Source: Muscardinus avellanarius | Taxonomy: Eukaryota > Chordata > Mammalia > Rodentia > Gliridae | Direction: 5' to 3' | NCBI GenBank assembly: GCA_963383645.1 | Contig: OY726574.1 | Span: forward strand, 56,979,851-57,043,850 | DNA: 64,000 bases | Part shown: piece after piece, positions 48,559 to 59,525 of the stretch | Layout: each line of letters begins with the position of its first letter | Numbering within the stretch: the first letter of the stretch is position 1 | Notes under the pieces: model-generated | Told to the model about the DNA's origin: nothing | The model's input: only the letters and a program-made list of their open reading frames with translations | Databases searched by the model: none | Position numbers and translations under genes: made by a program

Positions 48559-50343
48559 TTCCGGCCTTTAGATGGTAGGGATAATGGATGACGATTGGAC
48601 CCTCTAGCTTCTTCCTGCTGTCAAGGGGCGTCGTCAGGGGCCCCAGGCCGGGAGGAGTTGGGAGTCCAGTCCCCCAGAAGGGGGTGCAGGTGGGTGCATA
48701 GCTGCAGTGCGAATTGGAGGTTACCCTGGACAGCTTAGTGATGTGCGCTTGAGGAGGCTTGAACAGGCAAGGGCTATTAAAGAAAAAAACAAATCATGAG
48801 ATTGAGCAGGCGACCAAAAAGGAGACTGGCTTACTCAGTACCTGGAGAGCTACCCTGAGCTGGCAAAGAGGATGGAGGTTGAGGGATCCAGGAGCCATCA
48901 GTCTTCAGCCAGGCTGAGTAGGGCCAGCGGCGGGGCCTGGTCTGGAAAGGTGCTCCCCCTGTGTTGAGGCACCTGGGGCTCACCCTTTTCCAAGGGCACT
49001 GTTCCAGTGGCCCTCCTGGCCACACGCCGAGCAGTCTGATTGGTGGGCGTGGCTTCGCCCCACTTCAGGCAGGCTCCTGGAGGTAGTTGTTGTTGCAGTC
49101 CTCCACACCTAGGTGGCGCTCCAGGGGGCTGAGCCGCCACCGCCAGCCGAAGGGCAGCTACCAGGGATCTGCTTTTTGGCAAAGTCGGAGTGTATGCTCC
49201 ATTTCCGCCTGTTTCTCTCTGGAATTAAAACTTAGATGCTATGTTAAGGTTCTGTCAGCTGCGACGGACCTATACTCACAAAGAGCACGTCCCGAGACGG
49301 GTGTCCAGCAAGAATGGCAACGCGGACTCCGCACGGGCAGACAGAGAGTGTCGCCCCAGCCCCGGCCTGTCGTTTCCCGCAGCACCTAGGGCGCGCCCGA
49401 GCGGGCCACCCAGCAAAATTGCAGTCTGGCGCAGGCCAAGATGGTGACTGTGACATCACCAGGCAGTGACTATGCGCCATCACAAAATGGCAGCTGGCAG
49501 GAAAATAAATGGAAGCTGATGGGGGAGAGCATTTGGAGGGATACCAGACCGCTTATAAAAGTTCCTAACTATTCCTGGGCCACCGCAACCTATTTCCCAA
49601 CTCGTATCAAGGCAGACAGGCTCTCAGGGCATCTGCTAGTATAAAGGTTCGACTCCCCATAATTGGTTCGCGGGCGGAAACGAAGAACAGGAAATGGGCG
49701 TCCCCGATTTCCCTGCTCAATCGTTCGGAAACAGAGGTTAAGAGATAGGGAAGAACGTCTTCATTCCTTCTCAAAACCGGAGGATGACCTGGTCATCCGC
49801 AGCGTGGTCCCAGTGGACCGGGGGACAATGGGTCACCAAGCGCTTGGATTTTTAGGTCCCAGTGGACCGGAAGACCCAAGTCCGGAACCCGCTAACCAAG
49901 GGAAGAAGGCAGTTTACCGGAGTATAGTGATGTCGGCCAGCGCTGGCTGTGACAGAAGTGCTGAGAAGTTGCTGGGGGCGCGGTGGAGCCAGGGCGCGCG
50001 GATGCCGGTGGCTGGTGTGGACGGCACTGGCGGCTGGCGCAAGTGGGATCAGTGGGGGTGCGCAGGCGGCATGGCTTGCCGGGCCCGCGGCGTGGAGACA
50101 AAATGGCTTCCAGGCACGCGCCAGACGCTGAGGCTGGGCCCCAAGGAGCACCGCCAGTGAGCCTGGCTCGGGGCGGGTGGGGCAAACCGGCCAGAGGTCC
50201 CGGCGGTGACCGGAGAACCAAGCTGGAACGGTGCTTTAGGAGGTCCAAGCGGCAGGCAGAGGTCCTGGCCCGCGCAGGCAGTTGGCAGGCAGAGCAAGTG
50301 CCAAGCTGCCTGGCTCGGGCCGGAAAGATGGCCGCCGACTCCT
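48559..50343 (-). mobile_element. Provirus interior, 3' part
   Basis: GC-rich, no retroviral motif. Scattered plus-strand motifs of the type AARATGGY occur at 49437, 49484, 50098 and 50327. A plus-strand TATA-like 'cttataaaagttcc' lies at about 49551. About 60 bases at 50235-50300 ('ttaggaggtccaagcggcag') recur at 51118-51180. The frames present (for example 49663-50160 plus, 49892-50248 minus) overlap and match nothing. Confidence 0.6.
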
Positions 50344-50386
50344 AGGATTGGTCAGGAGTGGAAAGTGGGAGGGATTAAAGGTTGTG

Positions 50387-50738
50387 AGGCCTCCAGTGAG
50401 GCCATGAGGTGGGAGGGGTTAAAGATGGCGAGGCCTCCAGTGAGGCCATGAGGTGGGAGGGGTTAAGGATGGCGAGGCCTCCAGTGAGGCCATGAGGTGG
50501 GAGGGGTTAAAGATGGCGAGGCCTCCAGTGAGGCCATGAGGTGGGAGGGGTTAAGGATGGCAAGGCCTCCAGTGAGGCCATGAGGTGGGAGGGGTTAAGG
50601 ATGGCAAGGCCTCCAGTGAGGCCATGAGGTGGGAGGGGTTAAGGATGGCGAGGCCTCCAGTGAGGCCATGAGGTGGGAGGGGTTAAAGATGGCGAGGCCT
50701 CCAGTGAGGCCATGAGGTGGGAGGGGTTAAGGATGGTG
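50387..50738. repeat. 44-bp tandem array (8 copies)
   Basis: Eight head-to-tail 44-bp units start at 50387, 50431, 50475, 50519, 50563, 50607, 50651 and 50695. Each holds 'aggcctccagtgaggccatg' and ends TTAAAGATGGCG or TTAAGGATGGC. The CCTCCAGTGAGG core is an imperfect palindrome. Units differ by one or two bases, so the array is young or homogenised. A partial unit precedes it at about 50360. Confidence 0.9.
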
Positions 50739-51269
50739 GGGCCAAGATGGCGGCCCCCCAGTGATTCCACGTGTCCAAGATGGCGGGCCAAAGCTGGCGA
50801 CCCCCCCCCCCAGTAATTCCATGTGGCTGCTTACCGGAATGGCCAGGCCCAGGCAGCAGGGGTGGGCAGGCACAGGGTGAAGGGCGCCAGGGCGCGAGTC
50901 CGAGTGGAGGAACCAGCTGGAGCGCGGGCTGGACTTGGCGGGCCGGGGGCTGTTTAGCAGAGTGGCGGCCGCCTAGATGGAGGAGGCAGGCGGCCCCGGC
51001 AGGCGGGTCTAAGCAACGCCAGGCGCGGAGAAGACATAGGCGCGCGGTGTGGCGCAGTCCGCGGGCGGCGCGGTCCCATTTCAGCGGCGGGCGGCGTGGG
51101 CAGGCGGGAACGGCGGTTTTAGGAGGTCCAAGCAGCAGGCAGAGGTCCTGGCCCGTGCAGGAGGTCAGCAAGTAGAACAGGTGCCAGCATCACCCAAGGA
51201 GCCTGGCTCCGGGAGGGTGGAACTAGCAGCCTGGCGGCCGGTGGAGCCTGCACGCCCCGGCGGTGGTGG
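50739..51269 (-). mobile_element. Provirus interior between the arrays
   Basis: GC-rich. Two strong YY1-type motifs, CCAAGATGGCGGCC (about 50742) and CCAAGATGGCGGGC (about 50775), lie next to 'gtgattccacgtg'. The minus frame 50683-51171 (162 codons) is Pro/Arg-rich with no gag or pol motif. Part (51118-51180) duplicates 50235-50300. Confidence 0.6.
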
Positions 51270-51745
51270 CCGCGGAAGATGGCCGCCGGCGCTCCGGAAG
51301 AGAGCACGTGGGCAGGAAAAGATGGCCACTGGCTCTCAGCAGAGCGCAGGGCTGGAATGATGGCCGCAGACTCTCAGCAGAGTGCGGGGCCGAAAAGATG
51401 GCCGCGGGCTCTCAGCAGAGCTCGGGGCTGGAAAGATGGCCACCGGCTCTCAGCAGAGCTCGGGGCCGAAAAGATGGCCGCGAGCTCTCAGCAGAGCTCG
51501 TGGCTGAAAAGATGGCCGCGAGCTCTCAGCAGAGCTCGTGGCTGGAAAGATGGCCGCGAGCTCTCAGCAGAGCCCGGGACGGGAAGAAGGCCGCCGGCTC
51601 TCCCGGAGAGCGCGGAGCTGGAAAGACGGCCGTGAGCTCTCAGCAGAGCTCGGGGCTGGAAAGATGGCCGCGGACTCTCAGCAGAGCCCGGGGCGGGAAG
51701 AAGGCCGCCGGCTCTCCCGGAGAGCGCGGGGCTGGGGAAGAAGGC
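51270..51745. repeat. 38-bp tandem array with AAGATGGCC motif (about 12.5 copies)
   Basis: Units of 38 bp of the form 'gggctggaaagatggccgcg' + 'agctctcagcagagctc'. AGATGG starts at about 51396, 51434, 51472 and 51510, and so on. Two units have the variant GAAGAAGGCCGCCGG with 'ctctcccggagagcgcg', giving a hint of higher-order repetition. The unit has no stop codon in the three plus frames, so long plus frames (51263-51967, 234 codons) arise automatically. Confidence 0.9.
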
Positions 51746-51944
51746 TTACGGGTCCGGGCAGGCATGGGGCGGCAGCGGCGGCAGTGGTGGGAGCAACGCC
51801 TGCAAGCGGAGCGCTGGTGTGGGACCTCGCAGTCGAGCTGCTGGCAGGTCGGAGAGTCCGGGGCTCAAAAAGAGAGTAAAAATAAAAAGAGAAAAAAGGA
51901 AAAAAATGAAAAAAAAAAGAAAAAATGGGGAGGGACCCAAGAGT

Positions 51945-51962
51945 TCTCCCGGTTCGGCACCA
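51945..51962 (-). promoter_or_regulatory. Primer binding site (tRNA-Phe-like)
   Basis: The minus strand reads TGGTGCCGAACCGGGAGA two bases after the LTR end. Its first ten bases match the complement of the tRNA-Phe 3' end (TGGTGCCGAAACCCGGGA), with two bases missing after that. IAP-type rodent retroviruses use tRNA-Phe. Confidence 0.6.
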
Positions 51963-51964
51963 AA

Positions 51965-52287
51965 TGATAAGTAAAATAAAAAATTAAATGCGAGTAAAAT
52001 AAAAATAAGTGAGTACGGCGGAGTGTGAAAAACACGAGAGAGGTCCGGTACACGTGGCATGTAAAGTTTTAATGGCATGGCTCTCCCGGGGATCAGGGCG
52101 AGGCACCGAGGGGCCCTTGCGCCTGTCCGAAGCTAGAGGACGCGGGCTCTCCTTTTAAAGGCATGCATCTCGCGAGATGAGGGTTTACTCGCGGGAACGC
52201 CCAATTCTCGCGGGGGTTTCAGCCCCTCCCTTGCCCTGCAGAGGTCATGTGACACAAAGTCACATGAGTGCAGGACCCAACTTAACA
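51965..52287 (-). repeat. 5' LTR of the provirus (promoter copy)
   Basis: On minus: M-box palindrome TCATGTGAC-ACAAA-GTCACATGA (52245-52267), CG-rich U3, TCTCGCGAGA palindrome (52167-52178), TATA-like CCTTTAAAAGG (52151-52161), ATTAAA poly(A) signal (52068-52073), AT-rich U5 ending ACTTATCA. All expected promoter parts are intact, so the LTR could still be transcribed. Confidence 0.88.
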
Positions 52288-52350
52288 CCCAGTACCACTA
52301 AACAAATACAAACAAACAAACACGAACAAGAGAAGGGCTGGGGTTTCATC

Positions 52351-52386
<36 letters not shown>

Positions 52387-53145
52387 CCCTCGCCGGGCAA
52401 GGCGGCACACATTTATAATCCCAGTACTTGGGAGGCTGAGATGGGAGGATCACGCAGATTTGAAGCCAGCCTCAGCTACTTGGTGAGGCCCTTCCTAATT
52501 CAGTGAGACCTTGTTTCAAAATAAAGGATAAAATAATTGGGCTAGGGGTGTAGCTTGGAGGTAGAATGCCCCTGGTTCCAGCCTCAGCACCCCCCCACAC
52601 AAAAGTAAAACACAAAAACACAAACAACAACAACAACAATGACAAAAACCCCTAAACTTTCAAATATGTTGGAAGAGCTAAGGATCCCTCTGGACTATTT
52701 TAAGGACCAGAACACATTTGTTCCTCCTGTAGCATCTTGTAATCCTGGGATACTTAGGAAACCACATCCTCTGGGCCCTGAAGCCGTTTCCTCTGTTTTT
52801 TCCAGCTACCTCAAACAATGCGGGTTTTGCTGACAGGGCAGCGCTGCACAGCCAGCACGGTTGCTGATTGTAAGTAAATAATCCCGAAACAAATCCGCAG
52901 CCGAAACTGTCATATTATATCTACCGCTCCACAGGAGGGGTTTATGCTGAGGATATTGAAAAATTCCATTGCTGTTTGGGGGGAGTGACAATTGAAATTG
53001 CCCATAAATTAAAGTGATTGCCCAGGATACGGTATCTAAAGCATCGCATATGCGCCCAAGTGTCAAATAGGGTGAAATACAGAATGCTATTAAAGGAACA
53101 CAGACACCGTGGCTGGGACAGGTGTTCGATTATTTTTGTTTATTT
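52288..53145. other. SINE remainder, one SINE and unique sequence
   Basis: 52288-52300 is the rest of the SINE split by the provirus, with CCCAG as the right target duplication. Then a CA run (52360-52382) and a plus SINE 52393-52600. The stretch 52625-53145 is unique, AT-rich and SINE-free. I see no gene in it. Confidence 0.7.
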
Positions 53146-55198
53146 GTTTGTTTTTGTGTGTGTGGTACTGGTTGAACCCAGGGGGATTCTACAGCTCTGA
53201 GCTACACCCCCAGCCCTATTTTATTTTTATTTTGGAACAGGTCTCACTAAGTTGATGAAAGTCTTACTACTTGCTGGGGCTGTTCTTGAACTTGTAATCC
53301 TCCTGTCCCAGTCTCCCAAATACTGGGATGCCAGGTGTACTTTACATCTGGCCCTTCTATAGGCTTGTACATGGCAAACGTGTGCTTTTTTTTTTTTTGC
53401 TTATTACATTTAACCTTAGTTATAATTTTTTTTCTTTTTTTTTCTTTTTTTTGGTACTATGGATTGAACTCAGAGGCATTCTGCCTCTGAGCTACAGTCC
53501 AGCTATGTTTTGTTTTTTATTTTGAAACATGGTCTCACTAAATTACTGTTTGCTAGTCTGGAGACTGTGATTCCTCCTGTCTCAGTCTCCCAAGTACTGT
53601 ATTATAGGCGTGTGCCATCATGATTTGTTTTTTGTACTGGGAATTTAACCCAGGGGTGTTCTGCCCCCAGCCCTTTTTAAATTTTGTTTTGAGACAGGGT
53701 CTCACTAGTTTGCTGAATGTCTTCCTAAATTGCTGAGGCTAGTCTTTTTTTTTTTTTTTTTGGTGGTACTGGGGGTGGAACCCAGAGGCTTTCTACTTCC
53801 AGGCTATACTCCCAGACCCATTTTATATTTTATTTGGAAACAGGGTCTCACTAAGTTGCTGAGAGCCTCACCAAGTAGATGAGGCTGGCTTCGAACCTGT
53901 GCGATCCTCCTGTCTCAGCCTCCCAAGCGCGGGGATTACAAGGGTGCGCCACCACGCCCGGCTCTGAGGCTAGTCTTAAACCTGCCATCCTCCTGTCTCA
54001 GCCTCCTAAATACTGGGATTACAAACTTGTGGCACCACACCCGGCTTCAAATTTTTTATTTTTAAACACCTGTCTCACTAAATTGTTGAGGCTGGCCTTG
54101 AACCTGCAATCCTCCTTTCTCAGCCTCTCCAGTACTGGAATTACAGTCATGCACTTCCATGCCTGGCTTATGTTTTTGTTTTGAAACAGGGTTTCAGTAG
54201 GTTGCCGAGAGTCTCACTAAATTGCTAAGGCTAGTCTTGAACCTGCAATCCTTCTGTCTCAGTCTCCCAAGCGCTGGAATTAGAGATGTGTACCACTATG
54301 CCCACCTGTATTCTGCTTTATTTTTTTGTAGTACTGGGAATTGAACCCAGGGGCCTTCCACCTTTGAGCACCTGAAACCCTATTTTATTTTATTTTGAAA
54401 TGGGATCTTTATAAATTGCCGAGAGCCTCACTAAGTTGCTGAGACTGGCTGCGAACCTGCGATCCTCCTGTCTCAGCCTCCCTAGTTCTGGGATTACAAG
54501 TGTGCGCCACCACACCTGGCTTGTTCTGTTCTTTTGACCAGTACTGGGAACCCAGGGATGCACTACCACGGAGCCACGGCTTCAGCTCCGTACCCTTTTA
54601 ATTAACTAATTAATATATTTTATTTATTTATTTTTTGGTGTTACTGGGGGTGGAACCCAGAGGCTTTCTACCTCCGGGCTATACTCCCAGACCTATTTTA
54701 TACTTTATTTGGAAACAGGGTCTCGCTAAGTTGCTGAGAGCCTCACTAAGTAGCTGAGGCTGGCTTCGAACCTGTGTGATCCTCCTGTCTCAGCTTCCCA
54801 AGTGCGGGGGATTACAAGCGTGCGCCACCACGCCCGGCTCTATTTATTTATATATTTAAATTTTTGTGTGGTACTGGGGATTGAACCCAGGGACATTCTA
54901 CTTCTGAGCTCCATACTCACTCCTATCTTATTTTCATTTCATTTTACTTTATTTTGCAGGTTTGGGGAGGGAACCCAGGGGCATTTGACTTCTGAGTTAC
55001 ACCCCCTGCCCTATTTTTTATTCTTTATTTTGAAACAGGGTCTCACTGAGTTGCAGAGGGCCTCACTAAGTAGCCGAGGCTGTCTGCAAATTGTGATCCT
55101 CCAGTCTCAGCCTCCCCAATGCTGGGATTACAAGCATGTGCCACCACGCCGGGCTCTATTTATTTATTTATTTATTTATTTATTTATATTTATTTATT
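53146..55198 (-). mobile_element. Minus SINE cluster with a nested type B copy
   Basis: Minus copies at 53160-53350, 53450-53620, and 53635-54050. The last is split by a type B copy (53747-53963) flanked by a perfect 14-base duplication CTGAGGCTAGTCTT (53733-53746 and 53964-53977). Then 54055-54175, 54176-54310, 54330-54525, 54535-54595, 54635-54840 (type B), 54870-54935 (ID half), 54955-55160 (type C) and a TTTA run to 55198. Confidence 0.88.
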
Positions 55199-56220
55199 TA
55201 TTGGTGCATGGCAGTCAGACACCTTAATGGGATAAAAGATGTAGAGACATACATGCCAGTGCTCCTCAGAACGAGATCCGTCCCCAAAGACTCCCGGGAC
55301 AGCCATCACCTCTCTCTCTGTGGAACCGTTCTCCTAGGGGACAGAGGAAATGGTAAATTCTATTTCCACGTGGTCTCAAGGCCATTCCAAAGGGCCAATT
55401 CCTTTGTCTTCGATGTTATTCTTAACTGTCCTTTAAAAGATAAAAGCCAGCAGAGGTTTGTTCCTGGATTAGGTGGCCCTTACCTCCACCCTGGAGTCTG
55501 AGGCGGGATAAGAAATAGTAATGCTTCCAGCTATTCAGACATGAAAGCCAATAAAGCGGCCGGAGACACCGCTGCTCCGGCCAGGTGCTGATCAGGGGCT
55601 TTGACAGAGCCACAGGGCTATCCCAGCGGGACTCCAGCAGGAGTTGAGAAGCCGTCCCCGGCGAGCCCTTGCTGTGCAAGTCTTTAAATAATTAAAAACA
55701 CGCCTCTATCAAAGGAGGCTCCTTCTGACAGTGGAATCCATAACTTCTGTAGCTTTTCTTTTCAAAACGTTTGGGTGAAATAGATGATGTGGTCCACGCA
55801 GCACCAACAACTGCTTGCTTTTTTTTTTTTTAAGGAGAAACTTTGCTTAACTATTAGGTGATAAAGAATTGCAATAATCATAGATAAAGGTACCTGGCTT
55901 CCTCTGGGGATACGAAAAGTGTTTTCCCAAGAGGGACAGAGTCTTTGGATTCCAAGGAGACTTTTTGCTGTCGCTGCTGACAGGAAGTCCTTGGGCAGGA
56001 AATCTCAGAGGAGGGCCCCAGCCCCCATCTCTGCAGATCAGCGAGGGGCCCCAGTGCGCGAAGGGGGCCACCCGTCCTCATGGCGGGACACAAAGGGCCC
56101 GAAGAATGGTCCTGAGGTTGGAGAGGGGCCACATCTGGAGGCAAGGCCAGGAGATGCTGTGGCCCCACGTCAAGACTGTGCCACCCTCTAAGAGGCTCCC
56201 TTTCTCCTTACCTTCTTCTT
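55199..56220. other. L1 3'-end scrap, then about 950 bases of unique sequence
   Basis: 55199-55265 matches the 3' end of the L1 at 835 ('attggtgcatggcagtcag'). 55266-56220 is SINE-free. It holds a GGCCGGAG...CTCCGGCC hairpin (55558-55582) and several overlapping frames (for example 55919-56191 plus, 55878-56168 minus) with no recognisable product. Confidence 0.55.
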
Positions 56221-56888
56221 TTGTGGTACTGGGGATGGAACCCAGGGACCTTCTACCTCCATGCTACACCTCCAGATTTATTTTATTTTATTTTATTTAT
56301 TTATTTATTTTTTTTTTGCGGGTCTGAGGGTGGAACCCAGGGGCATTTGACCTCCAAGCTACACCCCCTGCCCTATATTTCATTCTTTATTTTGAAACCG
56401 GGTCTCACCGAGTTGCAGAGGGCCTCACTAAGTAGCTGAGGCTGTCCGCGAACAGCGATCATCTGGGTCTCAGCTTCCTGAATACTGGGATTATAAGTGT
56501 GCGCCACCAGGCCTGGCTCCTATTTTATATTTTATTTGAAAACAGGGTCTCACTAAGTTGCTGAGAGCCTCACTAAGTAGCTGAGCCTGAGTTTGAACCT
56601 GAGCAATTCTGTCTCAGCCTCCCAAGTACTGGGATGGCAAGCATGTGCCACCGCACCCGGCTTGTTTTTTTATTATTTATTTATTTATTGCAGAACTGGG
56701 GATGAAACCTAGGGCATTCTACCTCTGAGCTACACCTCCTACACTGTTTTTATTCTTTATTTTAAAACAGGGTCTCACTAAATTGCAGACAGCCTCACTG
56801 AATAGCTGAAACTATCCCAAAACCTGCCATTCCCCTGTCTTGGCCTCCCAAGTGCTGGGATTACAAGCGTGTACTGCCATGCTTGGTT

Positions 56889-56923
<35 letters not shown>

Positions 56924-57984
56924 CTATTTATTTATTTTTATTTTTGTGGTACTAAGAATGGAACCCAGGGGCATTGTACTTCTGAGCTAAGCACCCAGCC
57001 CTTTTTTTTCTTTTTTCAGTACTGGGGATGAAACCCAGGGGCCTTCCACCTCTAAGCTATACCACCAGCCCTATTTTTTTTTATCTTTATCTTGAAACAG
57101 GGTCTCACTGGGTTGCAGAGAGCCTCACTAAGTAGCTAAGGCTGTCTGTGAACCGTGATTCTCCTGTCTCAGCCTCCCAAATGCTGGGATTACAAGCGTG
57201 TGCCACCACGCCTGGCTATACCCAGGCCTATTTTTAGTTTTTATTCGAAAACAGGGTTTTATTAAGTTGTGCTTCCAGAGATTTCTGAGGCTGGCTTGGA
57301 ACCTGCGATCCTCCTGTCTCAGCCTCTCAAGTACTGGGATTATAGGCATAAGGACATACCATACCTGACTATTTTTTTATTTTGAAACAGGGGCTCCCTG
57401 AATTGCTGAGGCTGGTCTCAACCCTGCGAACCGCTTGTCTCAGTGTCCTAAGTACTTGGATTACAGAAGTGTGTCACCATGCCCTCCTCCTCCCCCTCCC
57501 CCCTCCCCCTCCTCCCCCCCCCCTCCTCCTCCTCCTCCACCCCCTTCCTTTTTCCACCAAAAAAGCCAGGTGTGGTAGCTCAGGTGTGTAATCCCAGCAT
57601 TCTGTCTGGAGGCTGTGACTGGAGGATCCCGGTTCATGGACAGTCTCAGCTATTTAGTGAGGCCCTCTGCAACTCAGTGAGACCCTGTTTCAAAATAAAG
57701 AATAAAAAATAGGACTGGGGGTGTAGCTCAGAGGTAGAATGTCCCTGGGTTCCATCCCCAGACCTGCAAAAAAAAAAAAAAAAAAAAGCAACACCTGAGT
57801 GTGGTGGCGCATGCATTCTGGAGGCTGAGACTGGAGGATCGCGGTCCATGGACAGCCTCAGCTACTTAGTGAGGCCCTCTGCGACTTAGTGAGACCCTGT
57901 TTCAAAATCAAGACTACAAAATAGGGCTGGGGGTGTAGCTCGCAGGTAGAATGCTCCTGGGCTCCATCCCCAGTACTACACAAA

Positions 57985-58019
<35 letters not shown>

Positions 58020-58020
58020 A
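56221..58020. mobile_element. SINE cluster
   Basis: Minus 56225-56280 (ID half), 56320-56515 (type C), 56520-56665, 56690-56890, TTTA run, 56945-57000 (ID half), 57020-57220, 57225-57370 and 57370-57485. A CCT run spans 57486-57550. Plus type C 57565-57770, plus 57792-57985, AAAT run to 58020. Confidence 0.85.
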
Positions 58021-58600
58021 AGAAAAGCAAGAGTTTCTAGGAGAGAAGCAATTGAAGTCCACCCTCACAGGTCCAGAGGGCTGAGTGGGTTTAGAGTGGC
58101 TTCTGATGAGATTAACATGCCTCTACCCCGTGCAAGGCGCAGGCACCATCTTGGCTAATGTTCTGTCTCTGGACTGTCACCACCCTGAGGCCTGGATGAT
58201 AGTGAGAAGTAGGAGTGTTGTCATGGCAACAGAGAGAGATGGCCTCCAGGAAGCTGGAATTACAAGCACGCACTATCACACCCGGCTTTTATTCTTTCTT
58301 TCTTTTTTGAATGTTTATTTTATTTATTTATTTTTTTAAATTCCCTCCCCATAGCGCTTGGGAGGCTGAGACAGGAGGATCGTACAGGTTCGAAGCCAGC
58401 CTCAGCTACTTAGTGAGGCTCTCAGCAACTTAGTGAGACCCTGTTTCCAAATAAAATGTAAAATGGGTCTGGGAGTATAGCCCGGAAGTAGAAAGCCTCT
58501 GGGTTCCACCCCCAGTACCACCAAAAAAAAAAAAAATAATAATAATAATAATTCCCTCCCCAACCCTCCTTCCCATGCTTGGCTTAGTGGTTGACTTCGA
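58021..58600. mobile_element. Type B SINE inside an L1 3' UTR fragment, with target duplication
   Basis: Unique 58021-58250, a minus SINE scrap 58250-58290, then an L1 3' UTR fragment ('ttccctccccaaccctcc', 'tggcttagtggttgac') split by a 5'-truncated plus type B copy at 58352-58547. A 13-base duplication AATTCCCTCCCCA flanks it on both sides. This is L1-machinery insertion seen directly. Confidence 0.88.
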
Positions 58601-59478
58601 TATGTTTATTATTCTTTATTTTGAAACACGGTCTCATTAAGTTGTGGAGGCCTCACTAAGTAGCTGAGGCTGTTCTCGAACCAAGATCCTCTTGTCTCAG
58701 CCTCCAAATACTGAGATTACAAGTGTGTGCCACTATGCCCGGCTCTTCTAGCCCTATTTTTAATTTTTACTTTTTAAATTTTAATTTGTATGTGTGTGTG
58801 TGTAGTACCAGGAACTGAACCCAGGGGCATTCCAGCTCCAAGCTACAACCTCAGCCCTATTTTTTTTTTTTTTTATTCTTTATTTGGAAACAGGGTCTCA
58901 CTAAATTGTGGAGGGCCTCACTAAGTAGCTGAGGCTGGCCCAGGACCTATGATCCTCCTGTCTCAGCCTCTCAAGTACTGGGATTAAAAATCTGTGCCAC
59001 TACACTGGGCTTTATTTTTTACTTTGAAACAGGGTCTCATTAGATTGATGTGTGTCACTACTTACTGAGTCCTCAAGCCTGTGATCCTCCTGTCTCAGCC
59101 TCCCAAGTACTGGGATTATAGGCATGTGCCCACACCCAGTTTATGAGGTCCTGTTTCAAAATAAAATAAAATCGGACTGGGAATATAGTTCAGAGGTAGA
59201 ATGTCCCTGGGTTCATCCCCAATAACACACACACATACACACGCACATACATACACACTAATAATAATAACAATAATAATAATTATGATGATATCCGGCG
59301 TGGTGACACACACTTGTAATCCCAGCACTTGGGAGGCTGAGACAGGTGGATCACAGGTTTGAAGCCAGCCTCAGCTACTTAGGGAGTCTGTTAGCAACTG
59401 AGACCCTGTTTCCACATAAAACATAAATAGGTTTGGGTATAGCTAGGAGGTAAAATGCTCTTGGGTTCAGTTCCCAGG

Positions 59479-59525
<47 letters not shown>
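58601..59525. mobile_element. SINE cluster
   Basis: Minus 58600-58745, 58800-59015 and 59015-59140; plus ID half 59145-59225; AAT run; plus 59295-59480 with its tail now a CA run (59480-59524). Confidence 0.85.

Larger units (their letters stand above)
48236..52287 (-). mobile_element. Complete two-LTR ERV-like element without coding genes
   Basis: A 4052-bp element inserted into a SINE. It has two 323-bp LTRs (48236-48558 and 51965-52287) differing at 7 positions, TG...CA ends, a CCCAG duplication, and a tRNA-type primer binding site next to the right LTR. Transcription therefore runs on the minus strand. The 3.4-kb interior has no gag, protease, reverse transcriptase, integrase or envelope frame that I can recognise. 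Instead it is GC-rich and holds two tandem arrays of YY1-like motifs. It would need enzymes from a helper, as ETn or VL30 elements do. About 2 percent LTR divergence suggests a fairly young insertion. Confidence 0.88.

Noticed and set aside
49105..49120. CTCF site in the provirus (CACCTAGGTGGCGCT)
   Set aside because: The right half fits, but two core positions on the left do not.
50683..51171. 162-codon minus frame as gag
   Set aside because: Pro/Arg-rich, no zinc knuckle, no capsid homology region, no myristoylation start; composition-driven.
50387..51745. CRISPR-like regular repeats
   Set aside because: Units are head-to-tail with no unique spacers, in a mammalian retroelement. They are satellites.
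51263..51967. 234-codon plus-strand frame
   Set aside because: Translation of the 38-bp array, whose unit has no stop in any plus frame; antisense to the provirus.
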